Assembly (NCBI GenBank): GCA_964017065.1
Contig: OZ024790.1
Location: forward strand, 5,321,294 to 5,385,293
Reading direction: 5' to 3'
DNA: 64,000 nucleotides
DNA from: Haliclona indistincta
Lineage: Eukaryota; Porifera; Demospongiae; Haplosclerida; Chalinidae
Shown: positions 60,243-64,000 of the stretch, in pieces
Layout: the number at the start of each line of letters is the position of its first letter
Position numbering within the stretch: position 1 is the stretch's first letter
Notes under the pieces: model-generated
The model's input: the letters and a program-made list of their open reading frames with translations, nothing else
What the model was told of the DNA's origin: nothing
Database searches by the model: none
Translations under genes and position numbers: made by a program

Positions 60243-60280
60243 TGCGGACTACTACACTAACACACTGCTGTTACTAACAC

Positions 60281-60290
60281 CTTTTATATA
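60281..60290 (-). promoter_or_regulatory. TATA box of the minus-strand FN3 receptor
   Basis: TATATAAAAG on the minus strand, 39-48 bases before the ATG at 60242. This implies a very short 5' leader. Confidence 0.6.
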
Positions 60291-60299
60291 CAGACAGTT

Positions 60300-61047
60300 C
60301 ATGAATTGACTACAAGGAAATGTAAAATTAGATTCAGTTTTACTGGAATTCTGCAAAGAATGTTAGTACATAAATTTAGTAATCAGTGTATTTAACATCA
60401 TGTATCAGTCTGGCTACATACACAGATTTGCCTTTGAGGCATTAAACAATGTTTGTGTATGACACCTTGTATGGGATCAACTTCCAATTTTCCAGGGAGA
60501 TTTGATTTTCTATTTTAGGATTACATACAGCACTAAGAATATAAACTTCCAAGTATTCTGTGTGCACACAATTCTTCTGATTATCTCCTCTAAGAAGTGA
60601 TAATCATGTACGCCATAATTGGATGCCAGTTAAACAAGATCACAACAAAATAATTATTGTGAAATCAAAATGTTTCCTGACATCCAGGCAGGGAATTCTC
60701 GGTAGTGTTGGAAATTTTTGATTTGACTCCGGGCCTAAAGTTGAGATAAGGCCTCAGATTAGCCAGACAATCATACAAAGATCAGCCAGATAATCATCAG
60801 GTTGCCCAAAGATACAACACAGTACATGCATTACTGATGCAGCTCTGCACTGCTACAGCTCTATAACTACCAATTGATGACACCAGACTTTCTAGCAGCT
60901 CGCTACATGTATCTTCATTAAAAGATTAATGTGAGGACACCAAGTAGTCATGGTTATACATGTAGTGCATCATGTTTTTTAACACCCACGCAATACTCTA
61001 CATACGGAATTTGATGAGTCAGGTGACTATTATTATTGTCAGCAGTA
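60300..61047. other. Intergenic region before the cathepsin gene
   Basis: About 750 bases between the divergent FN3 receptor and cathepsin genes. I see no convincing ORF, repeat pair or RNA gene here. Confidence 0.6.
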
Positions 61048-63880
61048 ATGAGCGCCATGTCACTTTCTGTACTGCTCGTTGCTGCGCTGCTTGTCAGCGG
61101 CAGCTTTGGGTCGGGTCTCCACAGTCGCGCTTGTAGGCCGGAAAAGAGTAAGTTGACGAGATCGATCGTGGAACTCAACTTGCTTTTTTCCGCGCAGCTA
61201 CTTTCAGTGACGGCGAGAGAGTTACAGAGCCGCTCCCCCACACTCTCATATCGCCCGAGGATCTACCTGCTTCTTTCACCTGGGCAGACAAAGATGGCGT
61301 CAACTACCTCACCGCTTCCAGAAACCAGCACATCCCGAAATGTGAGCATAGAGTAGTAAGCGAGTAAGCCACGTGTACGTCCGGGTCCAATTTGAGTTGT
61401 AATCTTTGAGAAACTGTGCCATTCTGTACCAGCAAGAGTACAAGCAAGTAACCAACTCAGTTGGTACCAATATTAACGTATTGGTCAGACACTGTTCTTT
61501 AACGCACAAAATATTTTTAACGTGGTGCAACAACATGTTCGAGGTTGTGTCTCGATCAATTAAAACCATTAACTCATTATTTACTCCCTATTGCTAGACA
61601 AGAACCTCATTTTCACATTGTGTGTAGATTGTGGATCATGCTGGGCGATGGGGACTACCTCAGCTCTGAGTGATCGTATCTCTATCATGAGGAATGGCAC
61701 CTTCCCTCAGATTGTGCTGGCAGCTCAGGTTCTCATCAATTGTAGAGGAGGCGGTACATGTGGAGGTTAGCTACCTAGGAACCTTGGCTGAAATAAGACT
61801 TGTGTTTCCATGAGACTTTGATCAGTGCCACTTCCTTCAGGAAACACTCACTCTTGTGTACATCTTTATGTTTGAGGGGAAGCTTTTATAGTGTAACTTA
61901 GCAACAGCTGGAAACAGTCTGTGCGCTGACTAAAACCTTCTCCATGCAGTAAATCTGATTATGGTTATAATTATTATACTGTAGATCATATTATTTCATG
62001 GACGGTCAATGCTTTAGTGAAGTTGCTGTCAGAGAACATGTAATACGCTTCAAATCTAGTACACTAATGTAAAATTATGTTTTTGCAGCCAATTCATAAA
62101 ATATTTAGCCTATGTGACATGGTTTTGTCAACGCAACATGCCTGTGTATGAACAGATACTGTGTTCCTTTGTACTTAGTTGATGCAAGGTTGTTTGATCA
62201 TTTTGTGCAGGGGGCAACCCAGGGGGTGTCTATGAGTACATACACAGTAATGGTATTCCTGACGAGACCTGTCAGAACTATGAAGCTACTGATGGAGAGT
62301 GCAAACCACTCGGTGTCTGCGAAAACTGTTCTCCGGACAAACAGGTTGATAACAAAAATTGCGCACGATTTATAGGAATCATTAACTGTATTTATAAAAG
62401 CTGTTACTGTCGAATTTGAGAATTATCGAAGGTTGTATAAAGGATATTCTGTGCAGTCTTCTTATGGGTAGAAATAATTGGATCTGCTTCGTGGGGCATA
62501 TATTTACTATTGAAACACGGCTGCATCCTCAGGCATGAGCACTTGTTGCTAACACTTAATATCATAATTATGCAGATTAGATCATACGGACTAGACAGTC
62601 GCTAATTTGGTACTTCCTCATTTTATTACTGTTGCTTCTGACAATGTACATATGAACATAATTCAGTTGGTTTGCCCAGTCACATGTGCAATGCAAAAAT
62701 TTAGACTAAATTGTATTCACGACCATACCCATAACTTAATGTTATTCATTGATATATGTCGTATGTACAGTGTGTTGCAGTCACTGATCATCCTACGTAC
62801 TGGGTTGGAGATTTTGGTACCGTGCGTGGTGCAGACAAAATGAAAGCGGAGATATACAAACGTGGTCCCATTGGTTGTGGTATTGATGCTACTAGTAAAC
62901 TGGAGCAGTACAAGAGTGGGATTTTCTCACAGGAGAGCTTGTTCCCTATGATCAACCACGAAGTGTCGGTAAGTGAGATTATTCCTTCACTCACTCACTC
63001 ACCCACACACACTTACTCATTCATCCACCCACCCACTCACTCACTTACCCACCCACTCACTAACTCACACTCACTCACTCACTCACTCACTCACTCACTC
63101 ACTCACTCACGCAATCCTTTCTTCTTCTCAAGGTGGTTGGATGGGGTGTTGAGAATGGAGTGGAGTTCTGGCATGTTCGTAACTCCTGGGGCACTTACTG
63201 GGGAGAGGAGGGATATTTCCGTATTATGATGCACAAGCATAATCTTGCTATCGAGACTGAATGTGATTGGGGTGTTCCAATGTTGACCAGGCCCAAGGAC
63301 GTTGTGAAGAACGAGGTTGTAGCAGATACTAAGAAGAAGACTGTAACCAAAGGCACCTATCATGATTATGGCTGCCCATGCATGAAGAAGGCATATGTAG
63401 AGGTGAGTATACTGAGAGAAAGGGAATAACGAGTGAATGAGCGCGTGGGTGGGTGAGTTAGTAGGCTACAACTGCACTTGTACTATCTTACTGAGTCCAG
63501 TTGTTGCCTAATATGAAAGGGAAGTCATAACATGTAATGTGCATGTATCAACTCAGTTATAATGAGCAACCCGTGATAGACGACACACACCTGTGATAAT
63601 GTAGTGTTATAAAGCAGTTGTGTCTCCAAGCTGTACAGGCTCAGAGTAGGCCTGCAAAACTGTAGAATGGGAAATTTATCTAACGTGTATGCTATGCATA
63701 TTTGTACCTACTAGCGCCGTCAGTATGATTTGTGTTCTCTTTTCCAGACTCGTACCCATGTGATCTCTCCTTTGCCTCACACGTACCTGACACCAGACCA
63801 ACTGCCTGCTTCGTATGATGTTCGTAACATTGACGGTCTCGACTACACTACTGTGAACAGAAACCAGCACATCCCACAAT
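61048..63880 (+). CDS. CTSZ: Cathepsin Z (X)-type cysteine protease, two domains in tandem (3' end outside window)
   Basis: Seven exons: 61048-61147, 61198-61341, 61628-61765, 62211-62344, 62771-62968, 63133-63402 and 63748-63880, with phases 1, 1, 1, 0, 0, 0 and then 1 at the edge. Cathepsin Z is a lysosomal/secreted carboxypeptidase. A signal peptide (SVLLVAALLVSGSFGS) and short propeptide lead to LPASFTWADKDGVNY, the family-specific RNQHIPKY, the catalytic YCGSCWA, GIPDETCQNYEA, the catalytic His in INHEVSVVGWG and the catalytic Asn in RNSWGTYWGE. This completes one domain. The frame then continues without a stop through DYGCPCMKKAYVE into a second propeptide and domain start (LPHTYLTPDQLPASYDVRNI, RNQHIPQ), ending at the same phase-1 donor as the first copy. 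The second catalytic exon should lie beyond the window. ATG 61057 is an alternative start. Confidence 0.88.
62985..63112. repeat. (CTCA)n simple repeat
   Basis: CACTCACTCACT-type runs, partly degenerate (ACCCACC), fill most of the intron between cathepsin exons 62968 and 63133. Confidence 0.92.
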
Positions 63881-63892
63881 GTGATCATACCC

Positions 63893-63990
63893 TCTCTCTT
63901 TCTCTCTGCCCCTCCTCTCTCCCTCTCCCTCTCTCTCCCTCTACCTCTCCCTCTCTCCCACCCACCTTCCTTCCTCCCTCTATATTCACT
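63893..63990. repeat. Pyrimidine-rich (CT)n tract
   Basis: CTCTCTCC and CCCTCTC words in the intron after the last cathepsin exon in the window. Confidence 0.85.
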
Positions 63991-64000
63991 TTCATTTGGT

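Noticed and set aside
60954..61241. 95-residue minus-strand frame before and over cathepsin exon 1
   Set aside because: It overlaps the signal-peptide exon of cathepsin Z on the opposite strand and has no splice or promoter support.
1..64000. tRNA, rRNA genes and CRISPR arrays
   Set aside because: I looked for cloverleaf-like sequences, rRNA-like stretches and regular spacer arrays. The only regular arrays are the microsatellites and the minisatellite listed. A tRNAscan-SE/Infernal run would settle small RNAs.

Overview
The window is eukaryotic nuclear DNA: every recognisable gene is split by GT-AG introns, many of them only about 45-60 bp long. The gene content (condensin SMC2, guanylate kinase, DNA polymerase theta, an NSF-type AAA ATPase, cathepsin Z, single-pass FN3 receptors with tyrosine-motif tails, and a TKL-like kinase behind a coiled coil) points to an animal. 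The compact genes and the style of the TKL kinase and FN3 receptors suggest an early-branching one, most likely a demosponge. That placement is inference. Exon coordinates below come from reading splice sites and checking that phases join; no transcript or database was available.

Layout. (1) 1-7.7 kb: the 3' end of SMC2 (+). (2) 1.4-28.4 kb: three direct tandem copies (A about 1.37-12.44 kb, B about 12.44-20.61 kb, C 20.61-28.45 kb) of a block carrying the last two SMC2 exons and, on the minus strand, a complete three-exon gene for a small secreted protein of unknown family. The secreted gene is intact in all three copies. The duplicated SMC2 ends are decaying: B has a premature stop, and C has an 18-bp deletion and an inverted last exon. 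Copies A and B also differ by several transposon insertions whose empty sites are preserved in the sister copies. (3) 28.5-34.9 kb: guanylate kinase (-), with nested inverted-repeat elements in its introns and an optional upstream leader. (4) 34.94-41.16 kb: DNA polymerase theta (+), sharing a very short bidirectional promoter with guanylate kinase. (5) 41.67-46.66 kb: a nine-exon gene joining a CCCH zinc finger, an SF1 helicase of the MOV10/HELZ/UPF1 type, a coiled coil and a protein kinase in one 1160-residue frame. (6) 46.99-52.38 kb (-): a nineteen-exon gene joining a signal peptide and MRH-type lectin-like domain to both AAA domains of NSF, 900 residues. (7) 52.9-60.2 kb: two convergent, inverted paralogous receptor genes (Ig-like plus five FN3 domains, a TM segment and a phosphotyrosine-motif tail), with a gene-conversion-like tract. 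(8) 61.05 kb to the right edge: a cathepsin Z gene that completes one protease domain and then starts a second one in the same reading frame.

The strongest candidates for undescribed biology are the helicase-kinase fusion and the MRH-NSF fusion. In both, the exon phases sum to an uninterrupted frame (3483 and 2703 coding bases).
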